Origin: Shewanella oneidensis MR-1
GTDB taxonomy: Bacteria > Pseudomonadota > Gammaproteobacteria > Enterobacterales > Shewanellaceae
Assembly (NCBI RefSeq): GCF_000146165.2
Contig: NC_004347.2
Span: forward strand, 2,170,001-2,234,000
Length of the DNA: 64,000 bases
Reading direction: 5' to 3'
The position numbers were made by a program, and so were the translations under genes. Shown piece after piece: positions 28,829 to 38,145 of this stretch. How positions within the stretch are numbered: position 1 is the first letter of the stretch; every line of letters starts with the position of its first letter. The notes under the pieces were generated by a model. The model was not told the origin of the DNA, made no database searches, and worked only from the letters and a program-made list of their open reading frames with translations.

Positions 28829-29050
28829 ATGCGAAAAATCACATTAGTTGCTGTCTCGTTATTGATGCTAGGGGCGGGTGGTTGCTCAAGCTTAGGGGTT
28901 GAGCCGTGGGAAAAAGGCCAGTTTGCCCGAAGCGACATGGCGCTTGATAGCGAAAAGTTAGATCTGGCCTTGGACGATCATATTTACTTCAGTAAAGAAG
29001 GCAGCAGTGGTGGTCGAGCTTTTGCCGGTGGAGGTTGTGGTTGTAACTAA
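28829..29050 (+). CDS. Small DUF4266 lipoprotein with Gly/Cys tail
   Basis: A 73-residue lipoprotein. The N-terminus MRKITLVAVSLLMLGAGGCS holds a lipobox with lipidated Cys19. The mature chain has the family pattern VEPWEKGQFARSDMAL and FSKEGSSGGRAFAGG and ends GGGCGCN, a conserved Cys-x-Cys tail. The size and sequence match what I know of DUF4266, a family of unknown function typically encoded beside DUF3570 proteins and thioredoxins. The Cys pair could bind metal or form a disulfide handled by the upstream TlpA-like protein. Outer-membrane sorting is likely because residue +2 is Ser. Confidence 0.87.
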   Translation: MRKITLVAVSLLMLGAGGCSSLGVEPWEKGQFARSDMALDSEKLDLALDDHIYFSKEGSSGGRAFAGGGCGCN

Positions 29051-29125
29051 CCCCAATTTAATAATCGCTAATACCTTAGGTTTTTCGTCTAAATAAGCTT
29101 CAGTGACATAAAGGTGTTGTCAGCC

Positions 29126-30469
29126 ATGACAAATAATAACAAGTTAGACACAAATGCCCCGCAAATTGTGCAAATGAAACCGCAGACAAAACACATCGCC
29201 AGTGCGTTGGCGTTAGCCAGTTGCGGTTTGTTTGTATCTAATGGACACGCGACTGAATTAGCCAAAAATGTCGATGATTGGAAAGTCGATGCTGCGCTCA
29301 TGTATTACGGTGAGCAGGATAGGGTGCAGGCGGTTGAGGCCATCGGTACGGCGCAAAAAGCCTTTGGTGATGATAGCGTACTTGATCTAAAACTGGTTGT
29401 TGATAGCTTAACGGGGGCTTCGGCCTCTGGCGCTGTCGCCCAAAGTAACAGTCAGACCTTTACCCGTCCTTCTGGTAATGGCCAATATACCGTAGCCGCG
29501 GGCGAGACGCCGCTCGATGATACTTTCCATGATACTCGAGTGCAGGCGAATGCGAACTGGTCGCAGGTACTGAATCCCGATTGGAAGGTCAATGGTGGTA
29601 TTTATGGCTCTAAAGAATTCGACTATATGTCGATGGGAATGAATGCGGGGGTTGAGCGCGGCTTTAATAAGGACAACACGACACTGTTTTTAGGCACCGC
29701 GTATAGTTTTGATGTGGTTGACCCTGTGGGTGGCAGGCCTGTGCCCTTATCCACCATGGCGATCCGCGATAACTTTACCAGCGATGAAGCTTATCGCAGT
29801 GCGTTTGATGCCACTCGTCAAAACAGTAGTGATGATAAACAAACCATTGATTTGATGTTGGGCATTACTCAAATTCTCAATCAGCGCTGGTTATTGCAGG
29901 CCAATTACGGTTTATCCAGTGTGACAGGTTATTTAACCGATCCCTACAAAGTGTTAAGCGTCGTGGACACTAACGGCACGACGGAAAACATCGTCTATGA
30001 AAATCGCCCAGATTCACGCTTAAAACATAGCTTTTATATGATGACCAAAGGGGCGCTCGATTCGGGAGTGGTCGATTTTTCTTATCGCTATACGACCGAT
30101 GATTGGGATTTAACCTCACACACCTTAGAAACCCATTATCGTTATTACTTCAGTGGCAGTTTTTATGGTCAGTTGCATCTTCGTTACTATCAACAAGCAG
30201 CAGTGAATTTCTATCAACCTTTCTTGATGGCGGAGTCGCCATTACCTGAGTTTGCCAGTGCCGATTATCGAATTGGTGACATGAGTGCCTATACCCTTGG
30301 CGTGAAGTTCGGCCATCGTTTAGCGGGCGGACACGAAATGTCCTACCGTTTGGAATACTATCAACAAGATCCTAAAAACAATGGCACCGAGATCCCTGGT
30401 CAGTTGCAAAACTATGATTTGTTCCCTACTCAAAAGGCGATCACTGCACAGTTTAGTTATTCTTTTTAA
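29126..30469 (+). CDS. DUF3570 outer-membrane protein with candidate flavinylation motif
   Basis: A 447-residue exported protein. An atypical leader (Asn/Lys-rich start, hydrophobic IASALALASCGLFVSNGHA) precedes a chain full of alternating aromatic strands and ends in QFSYSF, the terminal Phe expected of an outer-membrane barrel. The family resemblance is to DUF3570. At residues 93-99 it reads D-S-L-T-G-A-S, which fits the [D][x][x][S/T]-G-A-[S/T] consensus that ApbE enzymes modify with FMN; T96 would be the acceptor (codon 29411-29413). The segment lies before the barrel, on a part that could face the periplasm. ATG 29126 is favoured over a TTG at 29114. Flavinylation is a hypothesis. Confidence 0.82.
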   Translation: MTNNNKLDTNAPQIVQMKPQTKHIASALALASCGLFVSNGHATELAKNVDDWKVDAALMYYGEQDRVQAVEAIGTAQKAFGDDSVLDLKLVVDSLTGASASGAVAQSNSQTFTRPSGNGQYTVAAGETPLDDTFHDTRVQANANWSQVLNPDWKVNGGIYGSKEFDYMSMGMNAGVERGFNKDNTTLFLGTAYSFDVVDPVGGRPVPLSTMAIRDNFTSDEAYRSAFDATRQNSSDDKQTIDLMLGITQILNQRWLLQANYGLSSVTGYLTDPYKVLSVVDTNGTTENIVYENRPDSRLKHSFYMMTKGALDSGVVDFSYRYTTDDWDLTSHTLETHYRYYFSGSFYGQLHLRYYQQAAVNFYQPFLMAESPLPEFASADYRIGDMSAYTLGVKFGHRLAGGHEMSYRLEYYQQDPKNNGTEIPGQLQNYDLFPTQKAITAQFSYSF

Positions 30470-30519
30470 AGGTAAACTGTGTTAATTAGTACAAGTTAAC
30501 GTTGCAAGTTAGCACGCTA

Positions 30520-30548
30520 GGAATTGGGCAACTGAGCTGCCCAATTCC
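30520..30548 (+). terminator. Hairpin after the DUF3570 gene
   Basis: GGAATTGGGCA and TGCCCAATTCC form an 11-bp perfect stem with a 7-base loop, 50 bases past the stop codon. The heptamer array begins within its 3' arm instead of a T-run. Terminator function is plausible but weakened by that. Confidence 0.5.
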
Positions 30549-30595
30549 TGTATCCTGTATCCTGTATCCTGTATCCTGTATCCTGTATCCTGTAT
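30547..30595. repeat. Seven tandem copies of a 7-bp repeat (CCTGTAT)
   Basis: CCTGTAT is repeated seven times without a mismatch (49 bp), 65 bases before the apbE start. The array lies outside coding sequence, in the spacer that probably carries the promoter of apbE and the downstream two-component genes. Perfect short repeats of this kind change copy number by slippage, so promoter spacing could vary between cells. Confidence 0.97.
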
Positions 30596-30660
30596 GTAGG
30601 ATTTGTATTTAAACCTGTCATTGGTGAAGCCACATTAAGCGCCAGCATAAGGAACGCGAT

Positions 30661-31563
30661 ATGTCATCATTTTCTCCAAGCACGCCATATCGACTCCTGC
30701 GCCGTGATTGGGGATTTTTGGGTGAATTTAGGGCTATGGCCAGCCCATGCGAGTTATTGATTGCCAGCCATGATGAGAGCACTGCTTACGATATGCTCGA
30801 TATGGCGGCTCGTGAGGCCTATCGCATCGAGCAAAAATATAGCCGATTTATTGAGGGTAATTACCTATGGCAGTTGAACCATGCCCAAGGCAAATCTGTG
30901 GCTATTGATGAAGAAACTTGGCAGCTTTTATCCTTTGCAAAACAATGTTTTGTGTTAAGTAACGGGTTATTTGATATTTCGGCTTGCCCGTTGATGCAAG
31001 TGTGGCGTTTTACTCAGGACGCCATTCTGCCCGCAAAGGTTGATATCGACGCGGCGAGAGCTTTAGTGGGATTTGAGCGCCTTGAATTTAATTCTCGCGA
31101 GCTAAAAATCCCCGCTGGTATGCAACTCGATTTCGGTGGTATCGCAAAAGAATATGCGGTCGACAGTGTGGCCTATGAACTGGCTGAGTCCTATCCCAAG
31201 ATTTCGGTCTTAGTGAATTTTGGCGGTGATATCGCCTGTCCTGTCGCACATTCTGTGCCATGGCAGGTGGGTATTGAAGATCCGAATCGTCTTGATCATG
31301 CCGCCAAAGTGCTTGCCATCACACAAGGTGCTTTAGCAACAAGTGGCGACACAAGACGCTTTATTGAGGTCGATGGTAGGCGTTATGGGCACATTGTCGA
31401 CCCGCGAACCGGATATCCCGTGAGCCGCGCGCCACGGTCGGTGACCGTTCTTGGGCCAAACTGTGTAACCGCTGGAATGCTCGCCACCATGGCGATGTTG
31501 CAGGGTGAGCAGGCTGAAGCCTTTTTAACCGAGCAATCGGTTCAGTTTAGCATTTTTCGATAG
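30661..31563 (+). CDS. apbE: ApbE-family FMN:protein transferase without signal peptide
   Basis: ApbE attaches FMN from FAD through a phosphoester to Thr/Ser in target proteins. The 300-residue protein shows FRAMASPCELLIA, RIEQKYSRFIEGNYLWQLN, LDFGGIAKEYAVDSVAY, VNFGGDIAC, QGALATSGDTRRFIEVDGRRYGHIVDPRTGYPV and the C-terminal PNCVTAGMLATMAML, covering flavin and Mg sites. Unlike typical ApbE lipoproteins there is no signal peptide; the first 20 residues are polar and basic. A cytoplasmic enzyme would have to modify its target before export. Nine bases separate it from the response-regulator gene, so these belong to one transcript. Confidence 0.93.
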   Translation: MSSFSPSTPYRLLRRDWGFLGEFRAMASPCELLIASHDESTAYDMLDMAAREAYRIEQKYSRFIEGNYLWQLNHAQGKSVAIDEETWQLLSFAKQCFVLSNGLFDISACPLMQVWRFTQDAILPAKVDIDAARALVGFERLEFNSRELKIPAGMQLDFGGIAKEYAVDSVAYELAESYPKISVLVNFGGDIACPVAHSVPWQVGIEDPNRLDHAAKVLAITQGALATSGDTRRFIEVDGRRYGHIVDPRTGYPVSRAPRSVTVLGPNCVTAGMLATMAMLQGEQAEAFLTEQSVQFSIFR

Positions 31564-31572
31564 GGCATCATC

Positions 31573-32232
31573 ATGCGCATCATGTTAGTGGAAGATAATG
31601 AGTTACTGGCGCAAGGAATTTGCCTAAGCCTTGCTAAAATGGGCATGCAGGTGGATCACTTAAGTAGTTATCATCAGGCGTTGGTGGGGATAAAAAATGA
31701 AACTTTTAGCGCCATTGTGCTCGATTTAGGTCTTCCCGACGGAAATGGTAAAGACCTCCTCAAAGCATGGCGCTCGCAGGGTGTGTCTATTCCCACCATA
31801 GTGCTGACCGCGAATACCGATTTTGATACCAAATTGGAGTGCCTCGATGTTGGCGCCGATGATTATTTAGGCAAACCCTTCGATGTGCGTGAATTAGCCG
31901 CGCGTATTAGAGCAATCGTGCGCCGTCAATTCGGTCTTGACCATAACAGCTTAAATATTGGCGCATTAAGTATCGATCTCAACACTCGAGAAGTGACTTT
32001 TCGTGATCAAAATGTGTCCCTCTCGCGACGGGAGTTTCAGCTATTACTGGAACTTGCTCAGTCCGCAGGCCGAGTGTTAACCCGTAATCAGTTAGAGCAA
32101 CTCACCTATGGCTGGGATGAGGTGGGTAGTAATTCAATCGAAGTCCATATTCATCATTTACGTAAGAAATTAGCCAATGAGTTGATTAAGACGGTTCGCG
32201 GGATTGGTTATACTCTCACGGAAGTGAATTAG
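31573..32232 (+). CDS. OmpR/PhoP-family response regulator
   Basis: A 219-residue two-component regulator. The receiver (1-115) has acidic VEDNE at the start, the phosphoacceptor Asp in AIVLDLGLPDG (near residue 51), and Lys in DDYLGKPFDVRELAARI. The C-terminal winged helix (about 125-215) shows SLSRREFQLLLELAQSAGRVLTR, NSIEVHIHHLRKKL and TVRGIGYTL. The order resembles QseB/PmrA/TctD-type regulators. It follows apbE by nine bases and precedes the sensor kinase. The probable target is this gene cluster, but no binding site was recognised. Confidence 0.95.
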   Translation: MRIMLVEDNELLAQGICLSLAKMGMQVDHLSSYHQALVGIKNETFSAIVLDLGLPDGNGKDLLKAWRSQGVSIPTIVLTANTDFDTKLECLDVGADDYLGKPFDVRELAARIRAIVRRQFGLDHNSLNIGALSIDLNTREVTFRDQNVSLSRREFQLLLELAQSAGRVLTRNQLEQLTYGWDEVGSNSIEVHIHHLRKKLANELIKTVRGIGYTLTEVN

Positions 32233-32347
32233 CCGTCATTATGGCAATTTGAGTAAGGATTTAAGTGACAAACCCGACGTTTATCGGTATTTAGTAACAG
32301 CCTTTTAGGGCATGTTTACACTCACCATTAACAACGGGGATAACAGG

Positions 32348-33742
32348 GTGAATCGACTCAAGGTGCTGGATGTGTATTCTTTACGTTTGTTATTAACCTT
32401 GCTAATGCTCTCTGGTATTTCATTATCTGTAGGGATTTCAAGCTGGTTAAGCACCCGAGATGCTAAGCACCAAATTGAAGAATTGTTTGATGCTCAAATG
32501 CTGCAAACAGCCAAAATGCTAGAGTTGTTTTACCATGATGAAGCGGATTTTAAGCATCCCCAATCACAGCCTCAAGTTCTCCATGTCCCTGATAGCCAAG
32601 TCAGTAGTTTTGCTGAAAAGTCTGACGCACTTAAGCTTGCCTATGAACATAAATTGGCGTTTCAGATCTGGAGTGAGGCTGGGCAAGCGCTGGTATTTTC
32701 TGACAATATTGGGCGTGAGCCTCTCACCAAATTTGAACAGGGCTACAGTAAAAGAGTCTTTGAAGGTGAGTTGTGGCATGTGTTTAGCTTTTTGTCTGCC
32801 AAGTATAAAGTGTGGATTATCACGGCCCAGCAAGATGAAGTTCGTCAAGAGTTGGTGTCACAAATCATGCATAATGCGGTAATCGTGCCACTAATAGTGG
32901 TACCGTTAACCCTGCTTATCGTCAGCTTACTGTTTTATATTTTGTTTCGTCCGCTAAAAACCTTTGAACGCGAATTAATGGCGCGCTCGCCTAACGATCT
33001 CACTCCGTTAGCCATGTCGTTACCTAAGGAGTTAGTGCCAGTAAGGTTGGCGCTCAATCAGTATATCAGCAGTATTGCACGTTTTATTGCCAGAGAGCGC
33101 CGCTTCAGCGCCGATGCCGCCCATGAGCTAAAAACGCCTTTATCTGTGATTAAGTTACATCAACAGGGTTTAGAGGGATTAGTCGGAGACGATCCTGCGC
33201 AGCATATCCACCTCGCGGCGATTGATGCAGGTGTTAAGCATATGAGTCATACCGTTGAGCAATTACTCCTGCTTGCCCGTGTCGATTCTATTGCTGAATT
33301 GAATGTGCAATCCTATGCCTTGTTACCTATGGTTGAGGATGCGCTCAATCAACTCATGCCTCTGATCACTGAATATGAATGGAATATCGATGTGGATGCG
33401 GGATTAATCCTTAAATGTGACCGATTTTATTGGTTGGTGGTGTTGAAAAATATTATTGAAAATGCCTGTAAATATAGCCCAATAGAAACCGAGATCAGCA
33501 TCAGTGCAGTCCAAGTAGCTGCAGGGGTTGAGATAAAAATTGCTGACCGTGGTCAAGGGATGACAAGCGAACAAATCGCCAATGCAACCGAACGTTTTTA
33601 TCGAGTGAATGAAAATGAAGGGATAGGTGCGGGATTAGGACTCTCTATTTGTCATCATATTATTGGTTTACACCAGGGCCAATTGACAATTGCCTCCCGT
33701 GAGCAAGCAGGCTTAGCCGTCACGTTGTTTTTGCCACAATAG
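32348..33742 (+). CDS. Sensor histidine kinase (two-component)
   Basis: A membrane histidine kinase, presumably partner of the upstream regulator. With the GTG at 32348 (GGGGA seven bases before it) the protein is 464 residues; an ATG at 32312 in frame has its purine run too close. TM1 lies around 12-34 (LLTLLMLSGISLSVGI) and TM2 around 175-200 (VIVPLTLLIVSLLFYILF), enclosing a periplasmic sensor of about 140 residues. The H box is AAHELKTPLSVIKLHQQG, the N box NIIENACKYSP, and the G boxes DRGQGM and GAGLGLSICHHI. The signal is unknown. It is the last gene of the apbE transcript. Confidence 0.93.
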   Translation: MNRLKVLDVYSLRLLLTLLMLSGISLSVGISSWLSTRDAKHQIEELFDAQMLQTAKMLELFYHDEADFKHPQSQPQVLHVPDSQVSSFAEKSDALKLAYEHKLAFQIWSEAGQALVFSDNIGREPLTKFEQGYSKRVFEGELWHVFSFLSAKYKVWIITAQQDEVRQELVSQIMHNAVIVPLIVVPLTLLIVSLLFYILFRPLKTFERELMARSPNDLTPLAMSLPKELVPVRLALNQYISSIARFIARERRFSADAAHELKTPLSVIKLHQQGLEGLVGDDPAQHIHLAAIDAGVKHMSHTVEQLLLLARVDSIAELNVQSYALLPMVEDALNQLMPLITEYEWNIDVDAGLILKCDRFYWLVVLKNIIENACKYSPIETEISISAVQVAAGVEIKIADRGQGMTSEQIANATERFYRVNENEGIGAGLGLSICHHIIGLHQGQLTIASREQAGLAVTLFLPQ

Positions 33743-34153
33743 CGTCGCATAAGCAGGTAAGTTAAGTGTTTTATGCAATCAATTTTTTGCATTATCAGGC
33801 TCGCATATTGGCGGCTGTCACCTAAGATTATTGGCGATAGCCAGGCTGCAGAACTCACTCAACTTGTGTTCAATCTGCGAACTTGGCAGCACTTTATTAG
33901 CGTTTGTTACTTTTAAAGATCAATATGGTATGTTAAATCAAATTTGATATTCGTAATTGATATAAGTATATTGCTAAATAGTATCGAGCAAAGGGAGTTA
34001 ACTGCATCTTTATTTATGAGTTTTTAACTCCTTCTGATATCTTTCGCGATATGTAACAGCATGTGTTTTTTTTCGTTCAGACAGCGGTAAAAAAATTTCA
34101 CTGTACATATAAAAAACATTGATTTCTTAGATTATTTTTAGGTTACCTATTCT
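33743..34153. other. AT-rich gene-free region before opgG
   Basis: 411 bases without a supported gene. An 8-bp inverted repeat GGAGTTAA (33994-34001) and TTAACTCC (34024-34031) surrounds a 22-base loop. The last 100 bases are strongly A/T-rich with poly-A/T tracts, as expected around the opgGH promoter, but no clear -35/-10 pair was identified. No terminator was seen directly after the kinase gene. Confidence 0.5.
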
Positions 34154-35788
34154 ATGGTTAGCTTGTTGCGTTGCCAATCGTTTAAACCTTCTTCAATCAT
34201 TTGCTCACTTGCTCTTAGCGCGGCATTTGCGCTGTCGGGCACTGCGTTTGCTGATGAGTCAAAGCCTGCTGAGAACAAACCTGCTACTCCTGTGGTCAGT
34301 CCGCCAAAGGCAACGGCTCCGTCTGCAAATAAAACTCAAGTGAGATTCACCAAAACAGGCACCTTTGATGGTGACTCAGTGGTGAAATTGGCGCGTAAAC
34401 TGGCTTCTAAACCCTACGTGGTTTTAAAGGACCCTATGCCAGCGGGTCTTGCTAAGCTAACCTATGATGAATACCGCGATATCCGTTTTAACCCTGTTTC
34501 GTCCATTTGGCGCGATCAAGGTTTGCCATTTCAAATGCAAATGTTTCACCGTGGGTTTTACTTCCAAGATTTAATTGAAATTGCCATTGTGGAAGCAAAC
34601 CAAGCGACCCACTTAGCTTATGAACCTAAGTATTTCACCGCAGGTGAGGTTATCACCCAAGCATTGCCAAATGATGACATTGGCTATTCAGGATTTCGTA
34701 TTCATAACCAGTTAAATACCAATGGCGTTTTTGACGAGTTGATGGTGTTCCAAGGGGCGAGTTATTTCCGCGCTTTAGGTAAAGGTAACGCCTATGGTTT
34801 GTCTGCCCGTGGTTTGGCATTAAAAACCGCTGATCCTGAAGGTGAAGAATTTCCGATTTTCCGTGCTTTTTGGGTAGAACGTCCATCCTACGACAGTAAC
34901 CTGATTGTGGTGCATGCATTGCTCGATAGCCCAAGTGTAGCGGGTGCATATCGTTTCTCTGTACGCCCTGGTGATAACACTCAAATCGACGTTGAAGCGA
35001 CGCTATTTCCCCGTGTAGAACTGAGTAAAGTTGGTTTGGCGCCAAGTACGAGTATGTTCCTGCATTCACTTAATGGCCGCCACGATACCGATGATTTTAG
35101 GCCTGAAGTCCATGATTCTGATGGTTTATTAATGTTCAATGGCCGTGGTGAACACCTATGGCGTCCGCTGGCAAACCCACGTCAATTGCAGGTGAGTGCG
35201 TTTTCTGACAACTCTCCGCAGGGTTTTGGTCTTATCCAGCGTGAACGCAACTATGCCTCTTACCAAGATCTTGAAGCGCAGTATGAGCGTCGTCCAAGTT
35301 TATGGATTGAACCTGTGGGCAATTGGGGACAAGGTGCTGTTGTTCTGACAGAAATTCCAACAGAATCAGAAATTCATGATAATATTGTGAGCTTCTGGAA
35401 GCCGCGTCAGCCTATTCCTGCCGGTAGCGAATACCACTTTGCTTACCGCATGAGCTGGGGCGACGAACCAGTAGCGAAAACCAATTCTGTCGTGGTGAGT
35501 CGCACCGCAAGTGGTCGTGCAGACATTGCGAAAGCGACCCCAAGACGTTTGTTTGTTGTTGATTATCATCTGAATGGCACTATGCCAGATGAATTACCTC
35601 TGGCGAAGGTTGAATCTTCCGGTGGGGTGATTTCAAATGTGGTGATCGCACGTAATGCGGCAAACAATGGTTATCGCCTCGCGTTTGAGTTAGAGCCGGA
35701 AGATAAAGACCTTATCGAATTACGTGCTGAACTCAAGTTCTCTACACCGCGTCAGGTTGAAACCTGGCTCTATCGCTGGACGCTTTAA
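34154..35788 (+). CDS. opgG: Glucans biosynthesis protein G
   Basis: A periplasmic protein needed for synthesis and branching of osmoregulated periplasmic glucans. The 544-residue product has a signal peptide with cleavage near SGTAFA-DE, a Pro/Ala-rich linker (about 35-65), then the MdoG domain: [80 protein letters not shown] and a C-terminal Ig-like part. It is followed five bases later by opgH in the usual opgGH operon. Confidence 0.97.
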   Translation: MVSLLRCQSFKPSSIICSLALSAAFALSGTAFADESKPAENKPATPVVSPPKATAPSANKTQVRFTKTGTFDGDSVVKLARKLASKPYVVLKDPMPAGLAKLTYDEYRDIRFNPVSSIWRDQGLPFQMQMFHRGFYFQDLIEIAIVEANQATHLAYEPKYFTAGEVITQALPNDDIGYSGFRIHNQLNTNGVFDELMVFQGASYFRALGKGNAYGLSARGLALKTADPEGEEFPIFRAFWVERPSYDSNLIVVHALLDSPSVAGAYRFSVRPGDNTQIDVEATLFPRVELSKVGLAPSTSMFLHSLNGRHDTDDFRPEVHDSDGLLMFNGRGEHLWRPLANPRQLQVSAFSDNSPQGFGLIQRERNYASYQDLEAQYERRPSLWIEPVGNWGQGAVVLTEIPTESEIHDNIVSFWKPRQPIPAGSEYHFAYRMSWGDEPVAKTNSVVVSRTASGRADIAKATPRRLFVVDYHLNGTMPDELPLAKVESSGGVISNVVIARNAANNGYRLAFELEPEDKDLIELRAELKFSTPRQVETWLYRWTL

Positions 35789-35793
35789 GGTCC

Positions 35794-37995
35794 ATGACGG
35801 AGCAACATAATATGACTGTATCCGAGAGTTCGGTACTTGATACTGAAGTGCTCGTGGGTGGTAGTGCCATGCCTAATGAAAGGCCTGGCCCTATGGAGCC
35901 CCAAAGTTTAAGCCAAATGCCAGAAGGATTCCCAAGGCGCAGCACTGTGGCAAACGGTGTTCGTTCACGGGCCTCCCGGCGGTTTTTTGTGGTCGGTGGC
36001 GCTTTGTTGCTATCATCCTTTGCTATCTATGAGATGGGCGCTGTATTCAGTATTGGTGGTATTACCCCACTCGAATATCTGATGTTGGCGTTGTTTGCGA
36101 TTAACTTCTGCTGGATTGCACTCGCGTTTTGTAGTGGGATAGCTGGTTTTTTACTTCTGCTGAAAAAGCCTAAGCCAAACGAGCTTGCGCAAACGGAGTT
36201 GCATACTCGCACCGCAATTTTAATGCCGACCTATAATGAATCCCCCGACAGGGTGTTTTCGGCGGTTTCAGTTATGGCTGAGGCATTATCGCAAACGGGC
36301 CATGGACATGCGTTTGATTGGTTTATCTTAAGCGATACTACAGATCCCGAAATCGCTCTGTTAGAAGAGCAGGCATTTTTGGTTCTTCGCCAAGAAACCC
36401 ATAAACATTCGCGTGTTTATTATCGTCGCCGTCGTAAAAACGTCGCACGAAAAGCAGGGAACGTGGCTGACTTTTGCCGACGTTGGGGCTCGCGTTATGA
36501 TCACCTATTAGTACTCGATGCCGACAGTTTGATGGAGTCATCAACCATCACTGGCTTAGCGCAGCGGATGCAAGCCGATCCTGATGCTGGACTGATTCAA
36601 ACTATTCCATCACTCATCAATGGCACTACCTTAATGGCACGTTTGCAGCAGTTTGCAGCGCGTATTTATGGGCCAGTGATTGGGACTGGACTGGGTTGGT
36701 GGGTACAAAAAGAAGGTAACTTCTGGGGGCATAATGCCATTATCCGCACCGAAGCCTTTATGGGCGCGGCAGGATTGCCCAACCTTAAGGGGAAACCACC
36801 TTTTGGTGGGCACATTCTAAGCCATGACTTTGTCGAAGCAGCCCTTATCCGCCGTGCGGGTTGGAGTGTGGTCATTGCATACGACTTACCCGGCTCTTAT
36901 GAGGAATGCCCTCCATCGATTGTCGACTTAGCTGTTCGCGATCGCCGTTGGTGTCAGGGTAACTTACAGCATTCACGCATTCTGCCCACCAAAGGGTTGC
37001 ATTGGGTGAGCCGTTTGCACTTAATGACCGGGATTATGGCGTATTTGTCTTCGCCATTTTGGTTGTTATTGATTTTAACGGGTTTAATGCTCGCCCTGCA
37101 GGCACACTTTATCCGCCCTGAGTACTTTACTGATCAATTCTCGTTATTCCCGACTTGGCCAATCATGGACTCCGATAGGGCATTAAGATTGTTCTATATC
37201 ACCATGGTGGTGCTGTTTGGTCCGAAGATCTTTGGGGTGTTATTGCTATTAAAAGATGGCAAATTTGCCCGCAGTGTGGGGGGACGCATTAAAGCCATGT
37301 TCAGTGTGCTGTTTGAGGTGATCCTTTCTGCGCTGATTGCGCCAATCATGATGTTTATCCACTGTGGTGCGGTGATGTCTATCCTGATGGGGCGTGACAG
37401 TGGTTGGTCACCGCAGCGCCGTGATGATGGCAGTATGCCTTGGTTAACCCTGATTTATCGGCATCGCTGGCATATGCTTGCTGGCGTGATGTTAGGTTAT
37501 GCGGCGATTTTGGATTCATTAACCTTACTTGCGTGGATGAGTCCTGCGTTGATTGGTTTGTGGTTAGCAGTGCCCATTTCGGCTTGGACAGGTTCAATTA
37601 AGATTGGTGAATTTTTCAAGCGTATCGGGATCCTCGCCACACCAGAAGAACGCAATCCTGCGCCTATTTGTATTCGGGCACAAGAAGCGCGTGCAGCTTA
37701 CCAGTCGCATATTGAGCAGCCTTGGACATTAGCGCAATTGCTGAAGGACCCTGCGTTGATGGAGCTGCATTTAGCGATGGTTGATAAACAGCCACTACGG
37801 GCTGCAGGTACACCGATTGAACCAGTTGAAGCCATTGTGCATGTTAAAGTGCACGAGGCACAGTGTCAGCAAAGCGCTTTGGCTCTCTTTAATCGTCAAG
37901 AAATGGCGCTGGTGTTAGCTAATCCACTTATGTTGCGGAGTTTGCAAAAACTACCTGAGCAGTTTGTGCCAGAAGATCTTGTCTCCTTCTGCTAA
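35794..37995 (+). CDS. opgH: Glucans biosynthesis glucosyltransferase H
   Basis: A multi-spanning inner-membrane glycosyltransferase (GT2 fold) that polymerises UDP-glucose into the glucan backbone. The 733-residue protein has a cytoplasmic N-terminus (about 1-65), two TM helices, the catalytic loop with [42 protein letters not shown] and [14 protein letters not shown] (QxxRW-type), then about six further TM segments and a soluble C-terminus. AAGG precedes the ATG at 35794; a second ATG at 35812 is behind GGAG and is an equal candidate. It ends at a strong terminator. Confidence 0.97.
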   Translation: MTEQHNMTVSESSVLDTEVLVGGSAMPNERPGPMEPQSLSQMPEGFPRRSTVANGVRSRASRRFFVVGGALLLSSFAIYEMGAVFSIGGITPLEYLMLALFAINFCWIALAFCSGIAGFLLLLKKPKPNELAQTELHTRTAILMPTYNESPDRVFSAVSVMAEALSQTGHGHAFDWFILSDTTDPEIALLEEQAFLVLRQETHKHSRVYYRRRRKNVARKAGNVADFCRRWGSRYDHLLVLDADSLMESSTITGLAQRMQADPDAGLIQTIPSLINGTTLMARLQQFAARIYGPVIGTGLGWWVQKEGNFWGHNAIIRTEAFMGAAGLPNLKGKPPFGGHILSHDFVEAALIRRAGWSVVIAYDLPGSYEECPPSIVDLAVRDRRWCQGNLQHSRILPTKGLHWVSRLHLMTGIMAYLSSPFWLLLILTGLMLALQAHFIRPEYFTDQFSLFPTWPIMDSDRALRLFYITMVVLFGPKIFGVLLLLKDGKFARSVGGRIKAMFSVLFEVILSALIAPIMMFIHCGAVMSILMGRDSGWSPQRRDDGSMPWLTLIYRHRWHMLAGVMLGYAAILDSLTLLAWMSPALIGLWLAVPISAWTGSIKIGEFFKRIGILATPEERNPAPICIRAQEARAAYQSHIEQPWTLAQLLKDPALMELHLAMVDKQPLRAAGTPIEPVEAIVHVKVHEAQCQQSALALFNRQEMALVLANPLMLRSLQKLPEQFVPEDLVSFC

Positions 37996-38021
37996 TCGCT
38001 TTCTAAATATGCTAAATAGTT

Positions 38022-38057
38022 AAAATGCCATTGATAATCATCAGTGGCATTTTTTTT
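38022..38057 (+). terminator. Rho-independent terminator after opgH
   Basis: AATGCCATTGAT and ATCAGTGGCATT form a 12-bp stem (one T-G pair) with a 4-base loop, followed by a run of T. It ends the opgGH transcript. Confidence 0.92.
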
Positions 38058-38145
38058 GGCAGATAATCGTCTGCAATTCGTTAGTCGCTTCAGCTATAGT
38101 AATCCTAATACAGACGTAAGTTGCTGTTGTAACAGGGGGACGTTT

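Noticed and set aside
33993..34031. Inverted repeat GGAGTTAA/TTAACTCC as a terminator or riboswitch before opgG
   Set aside because: The loop is 22 bases long and there is no T-run, so terminator function is not supported; kept only as a described inverted repeat.
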